In this document: positions 24,801 through 37,128 of the stretch, piece after piece
How positions within the stretch are numbered: position 1 is the first letter of the stretch
Layout: the number at the start of each line of letters is the position of its first letter
NCBI GenBank assembly: GCA_025403435.1
Contig: CM046345.1
Span: forward strand, 15,418,160 to 15,482,159
Origin: Artocarpus heterophyllus
Taxonomy: Eukaryota; Streptophyta; Magnoliopsida; Rosales; Moraceae
Length of the DNA stretch: 64,000 nucleotides
Reading direction: 5' to 3'
Notes under the pieces: generated by a model
The model's database searches: none
What the model was told of the DNA's origin: nothing
Seen by the model: only the letters and a program-made list of their open reading frames with translations
Position numbers and translations under genes: made by a program

Positions 24801-27800
24801 TACCGTACAATGCTAAGATAACATTTTTCATGATAGGATGGTGCCACTAGTCAGTCTACAAAAGAAGGTTTACATGTCAATATTGAGGAAGGAGCTCCCT
24901 AAACTACTTGCATTCTCTTCTGGAGCCTCAAATCATCAATCTTTACAGAATATCGTATGTTACTTTTTTCAATTTCACCCATAGATGTTGTTTCTATTAC
25001 CCTCTATTCGCCCTGAATATCTCTTTCTTGTCTTTCCTATTTGAGGTTGTACTATAATCTATTTGAATCCTTGATTAGTGGACTGCAAATCAATTTTGCA
25101 AACGTATTTTCTTCCACATCAAATAGATGTTGCTTCTGCATAAATATCCTTTCATTTTCACGGAGATTAGTGGAATTCTTTTTGTCACAGATAACAGTTT
25201 AATTCCTTACCTTTGTAATTCTTTTGTACTTGCATTAAATGTTTAATTAATAATTCACCATCACATTGGTTAATTTTACTGCATTTCATGTTCCCTTGCT
25301 CCATCATTGATTTATGAATCCTTGCACGTCTCTGGCTCTGCTGATTCATTCTGTCACTTGTGTTGTAGTTAATACAATTACGGAAAGCATGTAGCCATCC
25401 TTACCTTTTCCCTGGCATTGAGCCTGAACCATATGAAGAAGGTGAACACTTGGTTCAGGTACCTCCAGTTTCTTAGATTGATTTGGTAAACTGAAAGGAC
25501 CTTGAAATATGTGTGCAATATTCTTTATTCAAATCTAATAGCCACTGAATGATGAAAATTAAATAAGAGGAAGAGAAAGACTTGCCTGCGTACTTCTTCA
25601 TTTGTGAAAGAAGCAAACTCATGCTATATCTGAGTTATGAACATGGTAAATATTTTGTATTTTAATCTCATGGTGCTTCCTGTCAGTTGAAATCTCTGTT
25701 GGTCTCTGAATTTCTAACAGGCCAGTGGTAAACTTATTATTTTGGACCAACTACTTCAAAAGCTACATGATTCTGGGCATCGTGTCCTTCTGTTCGCCCA
25801 GATGACCCATACACTTGACATTCTACAGGTTCTCTCTTTCTTCACTCTTGTTTCAACGCCAAAAGAATTTACTTTCCTTTAAGATAAGTGATGCTAGTCT
25901 GCATCTTCTAACTTTGAAAAAAGGAACCTTTTGTATGTCGAACATAGGACTTTATGGAGTTGCGAAGATATTCTTATGAGCGTCTTGATGGATCTATCCG
26001 AGCTGAGGAGCGTTTTGCGGCTATAAGAAGCTTCAGTAGACAATCAGACAAAAGAAGTTTGAATTCTGAATCTGATGGAAATGGCGCTTTCGTGTTTATG
26101 ATTTCTACAAGAGCTGGGGGAGTTGGTCTGAACCTTGTAGCTGCTGATACTGTAAGTTTTAAGTTCGTTACGATGCTGTTGGGAGTGTGAAATTTTTTAA
26201 TCACAACCAATAAAGATTAACCTGGAGAGGATATCTTGTTAGATGTGTGATTATTTTAGAATACCTAAGCGAGACTATCACTTCCTCCTACTTAACCTAA
26301 TTCATTGGAGGTGGATGATGTATAATTGTTAAGGAATCCTTTTTAATCGAACTCTTACCTGGATGTCTATCATGCATGAAAGCAGATAGTGTGCTTGTTC
26401 TTCTCAAATTAAATTTCCTCTTGACCCAGGTTATATTCTATGAACAAGACTGGAATCCCCAGGTTGACAAGCAGGCTTTGCAGAGAGCACATCGGATTGG
26501 CCAATTGAATCCTGTGTTATCTATAAATCTCGTTACTGAACGTACCGTTGAGGAGGTGAGATCTTAGATGTGAGTCCTTATCATCAAAGGCCATATATTC
26601 AATCTTCTTGTTTCAAAAAATGAATTAATGTAGGTCATTATGCGGAGAGCAGAAAGGAAATTGCAGCTTAGTTACAATGTTGTTGGGGATGATGTTGAAG
26701 ACCAAGAAAATAGAGATTCTGCTGGAGTTGAAGCTAGTGATTTGCGATCCGTCATATTTGGATTAGGAAGATTTGATCCTACCGAGATCAACAACAAAAA
26801 CTTTGGTGAAGTAAAAATTTCGGAGTTGAATGCTGTGGCTGAGAAGGTTGCGGCAATGCGTCATGAACAAGTGGCAGGCAGGGATGACAGGAAATTTGAG
26901 GTTAACCCAACAGATAGTTCAAATGGATGCATTCGTGCTCGAGAAGGAGACTCCACTTCTTTCGATTTTGATTCTAGTTTTGATGAGGCGTCATATCTCT
27001 CTTGGGTTGAAAAATTTAAGGAGGAATCACAAAAAAGTGGCGAGCAAATTATGGATTTAGGAAGAAGAAGGGAATTGGATGAGGATAAGCATGCTAAGCT
27101 TGAAGCAGCGAAGAAGAAGGCTGAGGATAAGAAATTGTTGAAGTGGGAAGCCCTTGGGTATCACTCATTGTCTGTCAAGGACCCTGTCACCCCTTTAGAC
27201 AGTGATATGATGTCAGAATCGGGTTCTGTCCAGTTTGTTTATGGAGATTGCACCAAACCTTCAAATGTTTGTCCATCTGAACCCACCATTATATTCAGGT
27301 TAGTTTGGCTCTCTGGAAAAAGGTCTCCTTGTAGGAGGGTTTTTTTCTTTCCCTCTCTCTCTGGGAAAAGGTCTCCTTGTAGGAGGTTTTTTTGGTCTCC
27401 TTGTAGGAGGTTTTTTTTTTTTTTTTTTCCCTAATAAAAAGGAAAAAAAACTCACTTTGTACCCTTAGCAACTGGAGAGTAGTTCATTTTGTATCCAAAG
27501 GCAATGAACCTGCACGATCTGTGTATTCTTATTGTTATTCCAATATGCTAAATAGTTCGGTAGTTTCCCTGATGTCTGTTTTTTGTCATCTGCTTTTCGT
27601 TTGCCATAAATTCACCTCTATAGAGGTGATTTATTTTCACTCCAAGATTAGATATATATGTTTTATCTTGTAGCTGTGTCGATGATTCTGGCAACTGGGG
27701 TCGCGGAGGCATGTTTGATGCACTGGCCCAACTGTCGGCAAGCATACCAGATGCATATAACCGGGCTTCTGAATTCAAGGACCTGCAACTTGGTGATCTT

Positions 27801-28998
27801 CACCTTATAAGATTGAATGGTAAACAGTAAATTTGTATTCTTCTCTTCAAAAAAATCTCAATAGTTTGAGCTGCTTCGTAATTTAATACTTTCAGTTGAT
27901 TATCAGAAATCTACTCAAAATCTGTTGATCACTGCTCATTGCAGAGAGTATAATGGGAAAGTAATCTGAACCTAGTAGACATCCTAGTTCAATATGCAAG
28001 TTTTGCGTCTTAGCCATGCTTGTTGTAACTTGTAATTCAAAGTCTTGTTTGCTAAGTTGTAATGGAACGTAGCGTGAAAGTAACAAGGTTTCAGAAAGGG
28101 AGAAATGAAATGAAAAAGGTTCATTGATTCCTGTTTCAGTACTTACTAACTTTAGGAATAGAAATTCTGATACCTCAAGTGTTAAGAGGTCATTGTTCAT
28201 ATACGTGTTGGTTAAAATTTCGTAAGCCTGAAAATATATTGTAATTTATTCCTTTTCTTGGGAAAGAAAAGGGCAAGTCAGAATTGGCTTTGTCTTCCTC
28301 CATTTATGATAAGTAAAATACCCCAAAGTTCTCATCTGCATTTTAAGTTTATATTTTACCTTATATGCTTACTATTGCTCTATGCCTTTTCAGACGTTTC
28401 TTTCGAGCACACACAGAATTCCGATGAACAGAGTACGGATAGGAATACTCCTCAATGGGTGGCTTTAGCCGTTGTGCAGTCTTATAATCCCAGGCGCAAA
28501 GTACCCCGCAGTAACATTTCTATCACCGACTTGGAATCTTGCATATCAAAGGCATCATATTCGGCAGCGCAAAACGCTGGTAAGGAGTTTCTTCACTATT
28601 GAATCATATCAACTAAATTTTGCAACAATTTAGCGCTCTTTCTTATTATTTGTTTGCTAATCTAGTGTTTTGCTTTCTTGAAGTGTGGTTGCTCTGTTTG
28701 TGTGAAGTTTTGAATAATCCTTATGTTTTGTTCATTTTCTATTTCTTTTTAAAGCCTCAATCCACATGCCACGAATTGGTTATCAAGCTGTAACAGATCG
28801 TTCAGAGTGGTACACCATTGAGCGTCTTCTTCGGAAATATGCATCCATTTATGGCATAAAGATTTTTGTGTATGTCCTCTGTTTCACTCTGTTTCTCTGG
28901 TGCTTGTGTGGGAAGGAAAAAAAAAGAAGAAAAGAAAGTAAAATATATTTCTTGTACTTTATGTTTGCAGGTACTATTACCGAAGGCCATCATCTTGA
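21802..28998 (+). CDS. CHR10: ALC1/CHD1L-type SNF2 chromatin remodeler with macro domain
   Basis: Nuclear ATP-dependent nucleosome remodeler. The animal homolog ALC1/CHD1L is switched on by poly(ADP-ribose) binding to its macro domain during DNA repair; I infer a similar role here. Seventeen exons join in frame to 886 codons: 21802-21982, 22191-22198, 23292-23370, 23475-23635, 23713-23841, 24213-24393, 24614-24749, 24837-24954, 25369-25458, 25721-25828, 25948-26151, 26430-26555, 26634-27298, 27674-27819, 28394-28579, 28755-28869, 28971-28998, all GT-AG. Motifs: DEMGLGKT (62-69), DEAQ (176-179), [10 protein letters not shown] (203-212), [11 protein letters not shown] (450-460), QRAHRIGQ (483-490), a charged Lys/Glu linker (about 508-700) and a macro domain (about 703-886, with GNWGRGG and HMPRIGYQ). 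No chromodomains or SANT. The start follows a purine-rich leader and fits the homolog start. All helicase motifs look intact, so it is probably functional. Confidence 0.95.
22191..22198 (+). other. 8-nt microexon (exon 2) of the CHR10-type gene
   Basis: Exon 1 ends after the first base of a Gly codon; exon 3 begins at ATG of the M in DEMGLGKT. The missing Gly-Asp-Glu needs exactly the eight bases gagacgag, present here between 'tttgcag' and 'gtacaa'. No other reading supplies the conserved DE before MGLGKT. Confidence 0.85.
22199..23291 (+). other. Intron 2 with repeat-derived segments
   Basis: At 1.1 kb this is the longest intron. It carries two imperfect copies of a G-rich segment with 'catggttgtttgg' (about 22673 and 22861), each followed by gga/gagg-rich sequence and 'ggattg'. 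This looks like a decayed insertion. A T-tract lies at about 22440-22460 and another at about 23050. Confidence 0.5.
27312..27430 (+). repeat. Triplicated 'ggtctccttgtaggagg' in intron 13
   Basis: The 17-base phrase occurs three times (starting near 27320, 27369 and 27393), separated by T- and CT-rich spacers and ending in a long T-tract. It is a local tandem expansion next to the exon 13 donor. The phrase contains the inverted pair 'ctcctt...aggag'. Confidence 0.75.
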
Positions 28999-29398
28999 GA
29001 CGTTCAATTCAAAGTTTATCACTGGTTGCAAGGTGCATCTTCCTTACAGTCAAGTTTGTACGGTTTGAAAGCCAAGTGAAAACGACCAAGACATTAGCAG
29101 TTGGTTTGAAATATCTCAGTTTCGTAACCCTTTTTGATTTTGCTTGTTTTTTCAACCATTATTGTATGTATTATAGATTTGTTTCTTCAAGTTTCTTTAG
29201 TTTCTAATGACATCTGTTTGTTCATTGTTAAATATTGTCCGCATTTTTTTTATTCAATTTACATTAAGTTACTTTGAAAAGTTTGCCATATTGTTTGTTA
29301 ATTTGAAAATTTTGTTGAGTTATTTAAATTTTTATATATGCTAATAAAAAAAACCTCTAAAATGGGGAAATTCTTTATATGATTAAAACAGTAATTAA
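28999..29398 (+). other. 3' UTR and downstream flank of the CHR10-type gene
   Basis: 400 bp between the stop codon and the next retrotransposon LTR. T-rich sequence follows from about 29130. No canonical AATAAA stands out, so the poly(A) site is not called. Confidence 0.5.
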
Positions 29399-29630
29399 TG
29401 TTATAAAACAAATGAAAAGAACTAAATTGCAAAGCATAACATTGATACAAGAGAAATAAAGAGAAACAATCTTATTATTCATCTTATATTGTGTATAAAT
29501 ACAAGCTCTCAATAGTTGTATATATAGACTAAGGATCATAAAATAGAAGAAGCCAAAAGTTAAGAGTTACAACAAAATAATACTAACAGAGTGGTAATTG
29601 AGAGGTTGTGAAGGTTATGAAATACCAACA
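29399..29630 (-). repeat. Left (3') LTR of decayed copia
   Basis: Starts 'tgttataaaacaaatg' and ends 'gaaataccaaca'. It matches 36939-37125 apart from an extra segment of about 45 bp ('gcaaagcataacattgata...'). Confidence 0.7.
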
Positions 29631-29634
29631 CTAA

Positions 29635-29790
29635 GGCCCTGTTTGTTTTTGTTCTCAAAATTTTTTAAAATGTTTTTGCATGCTTTTCGTGGCAAAAATT
29701 TTAAAAATACTCTCAGCATAATTCTAAAAAATTTTTCATTTCAAAACAAAAATATTTTCACCTATTTTGAAAACAATACCAAATGGCCCC
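29635..29790. mobile_element. 156-bp Tourist-like MITE with TAA duplication
   Basis: Flanked by TAA (29632-29634 and 29791-29793). The left end is GGCCCTGTTTGTTTTTGTT; the right end, inverted, is GGGGCCATTTGGTATTGTT. TAA duplication and GGCC..TTTG ends are the signature of PIF/Harbinger MITEs. It lies just inside the left LTR of the decayed copia. A second, degraded copy is at 2283-2436. Confidence 0.85.
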
Positions 29791-29793
29791 TAA

Positions 29794-32700
29794 TAGTCAT
29801 TAAGGTGGAGATAATGCAATTCATGAGGGTGTTATGAATATAAATATCCACATTAATAAAATAATTTATTTATAACTCCCTTTGGGATGTTCATTACTTA
29901 AGAATATATGTCTCATTAAAACATTACCAGGAAAAACCATGTAGGAAAAATCCTAGTGAAGGAAAGAAGAGTATATTATTCTTGCAAGATTTGACTTAGA
30001 ACTACTTCATTAAAAACCTTGCTAGGAAAATCAAATGGGACAATTCCTACGCAAAGAAAAAAAGAGTACAGTAACCATTAGCCTCCTCCTCATGTCAACA
30101 TGTCTTCTTCTGCAAAACCGCGCGCAAAGATCTTTAAGTAGACGTATACTAATCTTGCGCACTAATTTCTCAAATGTAGTTGTAGGAAGCATTTCTATAA
30201 AAATTTCCCAAGTTGTCACTTGAACAAATTTGATGAATGTCATCCTTTAAGAGCTCATGCATGAAAAAGAATTGGGAAACGTGTTTTATGATGTTTCCTT
30301 AACTTGGGTGATAAATGTTATATTCTCTTCATCGGACTTCCTTTGCTAAATAAAAGGTCATATGCTACTTGGATATATTGGAGTAAAAATCTCGACAATA
30401 TAACGCACATAAGATGACCATCTCATGAATTGCAAACATTTCAATAGGATTCATAGATGTAACAACAATAGTTTGCCTTATAAATGGCCAAGATATAATA
30501 GTACCACCATATGTAAACAAGTAGCATGAGTGTAATCATGCTTTTTTATGGATTGAAAAATATTCAACAATCAATCAAATCTAATAGCCATATCAAATGT
30601 TTCACAATGAAAATGAAATGCTTGTTTAATACCTTTTCAATGTCTTTAAGAGCCATATCTTGCTAGTACAATAGCAAAGATTGTCGTATGAGTCTTGTGC
30701 TATTAGCAAAATACATTAGTGCACCAATAGTATTATTTGGACCAAGAATTTCTTCAATATCACTTGGATGATAATTTTTCACTTCAAGAAATCAAGAACA
30801 TCCTTATTCAAGGGATTACACAACCATTGGAGAAGACATTGGATATTTTAGAAGGTGAGCATCAATAATAATAAGTCAATATAATTTATAAGACTCTTTG
30901 TTGGATGTTCAACACTTTAAAATGTGTCTCATTAAAACCTTACTAGATAAAAATTCCATGGGACAAAAATTCTAGTGAAGGAAAAAGAGTATATCGTTCT
31001 TATAATATGCTGTAACTACCTCATTAGAAACCTCATCAGGAAAACTCAATGAGAAAAACCTTGACCAAGGGAAAAAAGAGTACAATGTGTATTTGTGTCT
31101 CCCTTGTATTGATATCATGTTTCAATCAAAACAATTGATTTGATAGAAAATAATTGAGTTGATGCATATTACTGTAAACAAATTTAAGATATTTGCAATC
31201 GACTATCTGAACTTATTACCCTTAGCACTTTTGATAATATTTCAACTATCGCTCTTTAAGAGCTCATTTGTCATAAAGAATTTAATAAAAGTGTTGGCTA
31301 TTTTTATGGGTTACATGAATAAACCTTTACATATATTTATTTCCTAATCGATAGAACAATGGGGGCAACAATTATTTGCATGTAAACTCATCTCCAAAGG
31401 AGTATAAAATATTATGCATCTTATAGCTGCATACTCATCATTCTACTTAATTATTCAGATAATATCTCATAGTATAATATACTAAATTAAATACTGAGAT
31501 AATATACAAAACACTATAAAAAAATTTAAGACTTAGAATTATTTTGGTATATCCTTAAAATATATATTTATCACATAAATGATAAAAAAACTTTAAAAAT
31601 ACACAATATCCCTGAAAGTTCTTCATGAAAAATTTTTTATATGTAAGAGAAATTATACACAAACATTCTTTTAAGAAAATCTCAATCTTCAGGTTTCCAT
31701 AAAATTTCTTTTTTATGAGATGTGCCTTCTTAAATTTCCCTTATAATCTCCTAAAGAATTTTTAACATATACAATAAATCTAGTATGTTTGAGCTAATAA
31801 TAAAGCAATGGAGATATTATTTTGTTAGCACTTCTATTCTTTAAAACATAGTGGTACTATTTATATCTAGATTGCATCAACTTATACAAAGATCTTTATG
31901 ACCTTAATAATTTAGCGGGCAATTTCAACTTATAGTTTTAGATCTTTTAGGCCCTAAGGATTTTTATAAATATCAATAGATTGTTGCAACATATTTTTCA
32001 AACGCATATGAACTTATTTTTATATATTAACAGGTTATTAAAATATAATTACTTATCCATCATATATGAGTAACGCTACTCATATTTTTTTATAAGTTTT
32101 TTTTTTTTTACAAAAAACTTATTATAATACATAATTTATTCTATAACCTCGTACATTTTCATATGCACTATTTCATATGAATATTCATTTCTGCCATATT
32201 GGCTTTAATATTTAAAATATTTTGGCTACTTGTCCACTATACTTTGCATCGGTGTATATGCTTGCATGGACTTTGCTTCTTTTACTTATAGGCATTTTTT
32301 TTCACATTAATCACTTTCGGTGGATTTCAAATTTTTTTAAGATCCTCAAATTCGTTTCAATGTACTAACAATTCATGCTTTTTGTAATTGTCGACAATAA
32401 CTTTTATGACAATTTAACTTTACTTTATATTGACATGACTTGCGAGATCTCCCACTTTTCTTCGCTATTTCTAAATTTCAAGTATAATCTTTGAACTACT
32501 TCAGGAGCTCAATGACTTTAAGAAGTTTGATCTTTATTAAATGTATCAAATTTTTATGTCAATAACCTTTTACGACTATATCCTCTTTAAGAATTTGGTC
32601 TCTTTATAACACCAACATATTTACAAGTTTCTTTCTCTTCTAATAACTGTGGTACTTCAGTCTAGACAAGCCTTCAATGCTTCAAGAATTTCTTAAACTT

Positions 32701-34368
32701 ATAAGTTAACAAATTGTCATTTAGAGGCCTCAATCAAAGATATTAAATTAGTAGTTGAAGAAGCGATTTAGTCTCTCTTTTTTATCATATTAATTAACAA
32801 TTTTATAATATATTGCAATGCTCAACCAATCAATCTGTGCAAGGATCAATAATATCTAACTGCAAATTCCCTTCCTTCTGATGGTAAGAATATTTTTTCA
32901 AACAATATTACTTGTAGAGATTTTCAAAGTACGCATGTTTTTACCTAATATGCCTTTTGGGTTAGCAAACTTCTAATTCATCATAAAAAATTTTCACAGT
33001 TATCTTATTACAAGTTGAAAGAGAAAGTGGAAATAAGTTTCATATCCATATAAGTAACAACATGTTTCATCTTGCATGTTTCTTTGTGCATAAAACCAAA
33101 CATAATATAGAGATATCTCATATCAGTTATAGCCACTCTAATTAATTTTTTCCTTTGCATCAATATATTGACAATACTATGGGAGTTTACATCATTAATA
33201 ACAAACATTTAATTTGTGTACTCAACAAATTAAATATTATAACCAATTCTCATTAAATCACTAGGCTATATAATAATAAAATACCATTATTACTTTAATG
33301 TATTGCATGTATGTTATCTTTCTAAATAATTTTGTCTCAAAAGTTTATTGATTTTCCTTTCTTGTCACATTACCACTCCTAGTGTTTGCACGTGACTTTT
33401 CCAAACTTGGAAAATGCTTTGTATCATAATATCACATTGCACTAAATAAACTTAGATAAAACAAAGAAGAGACAATCAATAGCTCAACTCTTCAAAACAA
33501 AAAGGAGATAATCAATAGCTCAAGTCTTTCTCTAGCTTTTTCTCCATAGGCTTTATAAGATCATATTTATATTTGAATGTTTTATAGGTATGTCCTTCAT
33601 AGAGGCACCACTATAGCCTTTTCATATGTCATAATTATATTCTTATAACAAACCAATGAAAATTTCTCCATTGATTTAGGCTTGGTCTTGACATTTAGAC
33701 GTACAACGAGTACGTGCCAAAACCTTTCTTTGTCACATGCCAAGTGACTAAATTTGATTATTCATGGGAGCAATATTATAAGCTTTTTAATTTCTCTTAT
33801 CAATATATTTTTTTCACTTTTCCATCATACTTTATGGCTTTCTTTGGCAATAGGGATGTTAAGAAATTTTAGAAATCCCATAGCCATTAGATTTGCATTC
33901 ACTTGAAATATCCAAAAATAATTAGACAAAATATATGGTCATTTCATATTATGTTGTCAGTACTAAAAGATCACGTCTAATATAAATGACCTTAATACCA
34001 TCTCATCATAATTGTATCAATAACTGTAATAATACACATTCATTTTATAAAGATGTAGAGCCAATTCACCAAAATTAATGGCTCTTTAATTATGGGCTCA
34101 AAAATTAAATGGTAACATAATTTATATTCATGTCAATGTAAGTCTCAAAGATTAGCTAGAGTATGTTTCTAGTTTCTCTCAAATAATATGAACAAATAAA
34201 AACATATTATAAATGAATACAAATTAGACAAACATTGTGTTAATAAAACAAATGATATCTTGAACCAAACAGTACCATTTCATATTAAGATGATGGGATA
34301 AAGGTTTTGGTTCTAAAAAATGGAATTTTATAGTAATAACATGGCATGTTTATTTATACAATTATTAT
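29794..34368. other. AT-rich retrotransposon interior, no readable gene
   Basis: Very AT-rich with only short frames. 'cttcattaaaaaccttgctagg' type sequence at 29905-30070 recurs in altered form at 30890-31090, indicating an internal duplication or two element ends. A 66-codon frame at 33008-33208 (-) looks like degraded polyprotein but has no clear motif. Confidence 0.45.
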
Positions 34369-36213
34369 TAGTCCCAAGGTTTCAAATGAAATATTTAATT
34401 TTCTTTTGATGACAACAAACAATGAATTGCTTAATTGGTAATAATTTATCTTGAGTATGTGGTGATATTTATAAGTATTATTTTAAGCATCTCAAGATAT
34501 TTGGAAGAAATTCATCAAGACTCTGGAGAAATTAACATAAAGGATTATAAAACCGAGAGCTTGCAAAATTGAAGAAAGGACATCAATGAACATGAAGAAT
34601 AGGTTTCATTTTCATTTTTAAACTTATATGATGTTAGAGCATACATATAAATTTTATCAAGTTTAATTGGTTCAAGTTTGGTTCCAGTTTTTGTTTTTGA
34701 ACTTGTTTTCAAAAGTTTTTAATCTTGATATCATATATTTCAAACTTGGTTTAAAACATGTTTGAAATCTTGAAATATCATTCTAAATTAGTTCCAATCC
34801 TAAAATCTATTTTCAAGGCTCAAAATTGCTCTTAATATGCTCTTAAGTTGTTTTTGAAATACAATAGTTTGACTAATTTTTGGCTCCCAAACTTGCTGCA
34901 GAAGCCCTGTTAACCGCGCCATGCTACCTCGTGTAGCAAGCTCGATCGACGGAGCCATGTGTATGGCAGTCGACCAAGTGTTCCAACGGCTAGTTTTCTA
35001 GTCGTAGCAAATGCGTCTCTAATGGATATAAATAGATACTTTCGAGTTCTAGCCTATAAACTGCCTCATTTTTTAGTTTGTTGACAACAAAGAACTCCTA
35101 GAGTCATCTTTATATCAATCTCTAAGGGTTCGTTTGATAAATGGATTCGAATTAGTGATTTGATTTGAGTTAGTGTGATTTGAATTAGGATTTGAGTTAG
35201 TGATTTGAATTGTTATCCAAATTGACACTTGGATGTGCATTTAAGCTTTAATCTGAGTATGAAATAAAATTGAAATTTGTGTTTAGAGAAGTAGTGAAAG
35301 TAGTTTTTGATTTATCAATAAATCTAATGAAATCTTAATGATAATGATCCTAAAAAATATGTAATATGGACTTAATTTATTCCTTTCTTCACTAGGAACA
35401 TAATGAAAAAAGAATCATCTCAATAGGATAGCAAATGAAGAAGTTATGATTTTTTTTTCCTCAAATATAGGAGAGAGAATTTTAGTTTTTACTATAGTAG
35501 AGATATCCGAGTATAAAAGTTTAGGGGGAGTTAGAACTCTAAAAACTTAGATTCTTGATACTCAAAGGATTTGGATTTTGGATGAAACAAACACGTATCC
35601 AAAGGATTCTTAATATTCGAATATAAATTTGAGTCTAAAGAATTCAAAAAGTTCTCCAAACAAACGGGCCCTAAGTGTTCAACAAGTCTTCAATCATTCT
35701 TAGGCTAAACTTGCTAAAAATTCTCATAGCATGCATCTCCTAGTTCATTCCAAATTGTATTCTAATCATTTTTTTGGAGTTGTGAGTGTTGATCTTAAAC
35801 TTTCAAAAATCTTGTAAACCCAGTGCCTTACGTTTTTGAAGTCTTAGTGAAATTCGGGGTTGTTTTTTATTAGCCAATCTTCGTAAAATTGGTGGATTGT
35901 AAGAGGTTACGATGAGCCTCGAATAGACAAGTCACCGGATTGTACTTGGAGTGATCGTGCCAAAAAGGCAGTTGAGATAGTATAAGAGGTCAAGTCAAGG
36001 TCTTGCTCAGTGATGATGGACATAGGCATATTGCCGAACCATTATAAATAGAATTTGCACTTCTTTTTCTTTATTTCTTTAATTTTGTGCATTTTTAATT
36101 ACTTGATTCATTCATATTGCTTGCTTGTGCGATCAATCTAGAAATTTTCAATAAATGTAAAAAGTTTTAAAAACCCATTTCACCCCTCTTGGGTAGCTAT
36201 TTTTGGGTTAACA
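34369..36213 (+). mobile_element. Solo LTR, Sirevirus-like, split by a MITE
   Basis: Begins 'tagtcccaaggtttcaaatg' with 'ttttgatgacaacaaac' soon after, and ends 'tttcacccctcttgggtag...gggttaaca'; these features recall LTRs of the Sirevirus/Maximus copia group. ATTAT occurs just before (34364-34368) and just after (36214-36218), a good 5-bp target duplication. A 'tataaatag' TATA-like box is at about 35019. About 1.3 kb once the MITE at 35126-35671 is removed. The first base pair is TA rather than TG. Confidence 0.6.
35126..35671 (+). mobile_element. 546-bp Tourist-type MITE, best-preserved copy
   Basis: Flanked by TAA at 35123-35125 and 35672-35674. Ends GGGTTCGTTTG and, inverted, GGGCCCGTTTG. 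It has no coding capacity. The two other copies at 4552-5098 (+) and 21108-21651 (-) align along the full length. Confidence 0.92.
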
Positions 36214-36938
36214 ATTATAACATCTAAAACGCACTTACACAATTATAATAGATGAATTGTCATTTATGATTATAAAGTATCATCAATTTCTTGACTCTAA
36301 AATAACCAAACAAAAGAAAATGACGATTGTATTTTCATGGTCATTGAATCAACTTGGATAATGATAAAGTAATTTTATAAACAAGTATGGTTTGCAAAAA
36401 TGAAAAAATAATAATGTAGAAGGAACATATTTTCATAAAAAGAAGCAATAAAAGATAAGCACTTTGACATACGAAAAATATATATATTGCTCACCACTCA
36501 AAGTGAATGCATGAAGAGTACAGCCAAACAATAGTTGTGTAGATATAATATGAAAGCACATGTCAAAATCTCTACAAACGTCATCCATAACAGTATATGC
36601 AAGTATAAATATATATAATTACAACATACCATTCAGAGAGTGTTAATAACCAACAATCAAAACCTTTTATTTGCAACACACATTCAAGCAAGAAATTGTA
36701 GGATCCGATTAAGCATTTTGATCTTCAAACAATAGTAATAGACTTGTAATGGATAATAGACACAATAATCATATGATGTACATATAACTTGTTCAACCTT
36801 AAGGTATAGTTGGGATATCATGAAGAATATTATATACACGTTGAAGACAAGGTGCTAACATCCAAGATGATCTTTAAAATTTTGTAGAATTTCAAATGCC
36901 CCTACAACAAAAATGGTTAGAGACTCGTGCTAATAACG
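36214..36938. other. AT-rich remainder of the decayed copia
   Basis: No reading frames. Lies between the solo LTR and the right LTR and should be the leader side of the - strand element. Confidence 0.4.
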
Positions 36939-37125
36939 TGTTATAAAACAAATGCAAAGAACTTATTATTCATCATCCCATATTGTATACAAATACAAGC
37001 TCTCAATGTTTATATATATAGGCCAAGGATCATAAAGTAGGAGAAACCAAAAGTCAAGAGACAACAACAAAATAATACTAATAGAGTGGCAATTGGAAGG
37101 TTATGAAGGTTATAAAATACCAACA
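36939..37125 (-). repeat. Right (5') LTR of decayed copia
   Basis: 187 bp, 'tgttataaaacaaatg' to 'aaataccaaca', the mate of 29399-29630. It is followed after three bases by the LTR fragment of another family. Confidence 0.7.
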
Positions 37126-37128
37126 CTA

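Larger units (their letters stand above)
29399..37125 (-). mobile_element. Decayed copia-type element with nested insertions
   Basis: Related short LTRs lie at 29399-29630 and 36939-37125 in the same orientation. On the - strand the right LTR ends 'tttataaca' and is followed by 'cgttattagcacgagtctct', which resembles the leader of a common plant copia group. Phrases such as 'tctcattaaaaccttactag' and 'gaaggaaaaagagtata' near 29905-30070 and 30920-31090 are typical 3' noncoding sequence of those elements and occur twice. No pol domain is readable. The interior holds a MITE and a putative solo LTR. Flanking 5-mers do not match. Confidence 0.55.

Noticed and set aside
27896..27960. Possible extra exon in the CHR10-type gene ('[15 protein letters not shown]')
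   Set aside because: Including it breaks the phase with the next exon. Joining 27819 directly to 28394 keeps the frame and matches the macro-domain layout.
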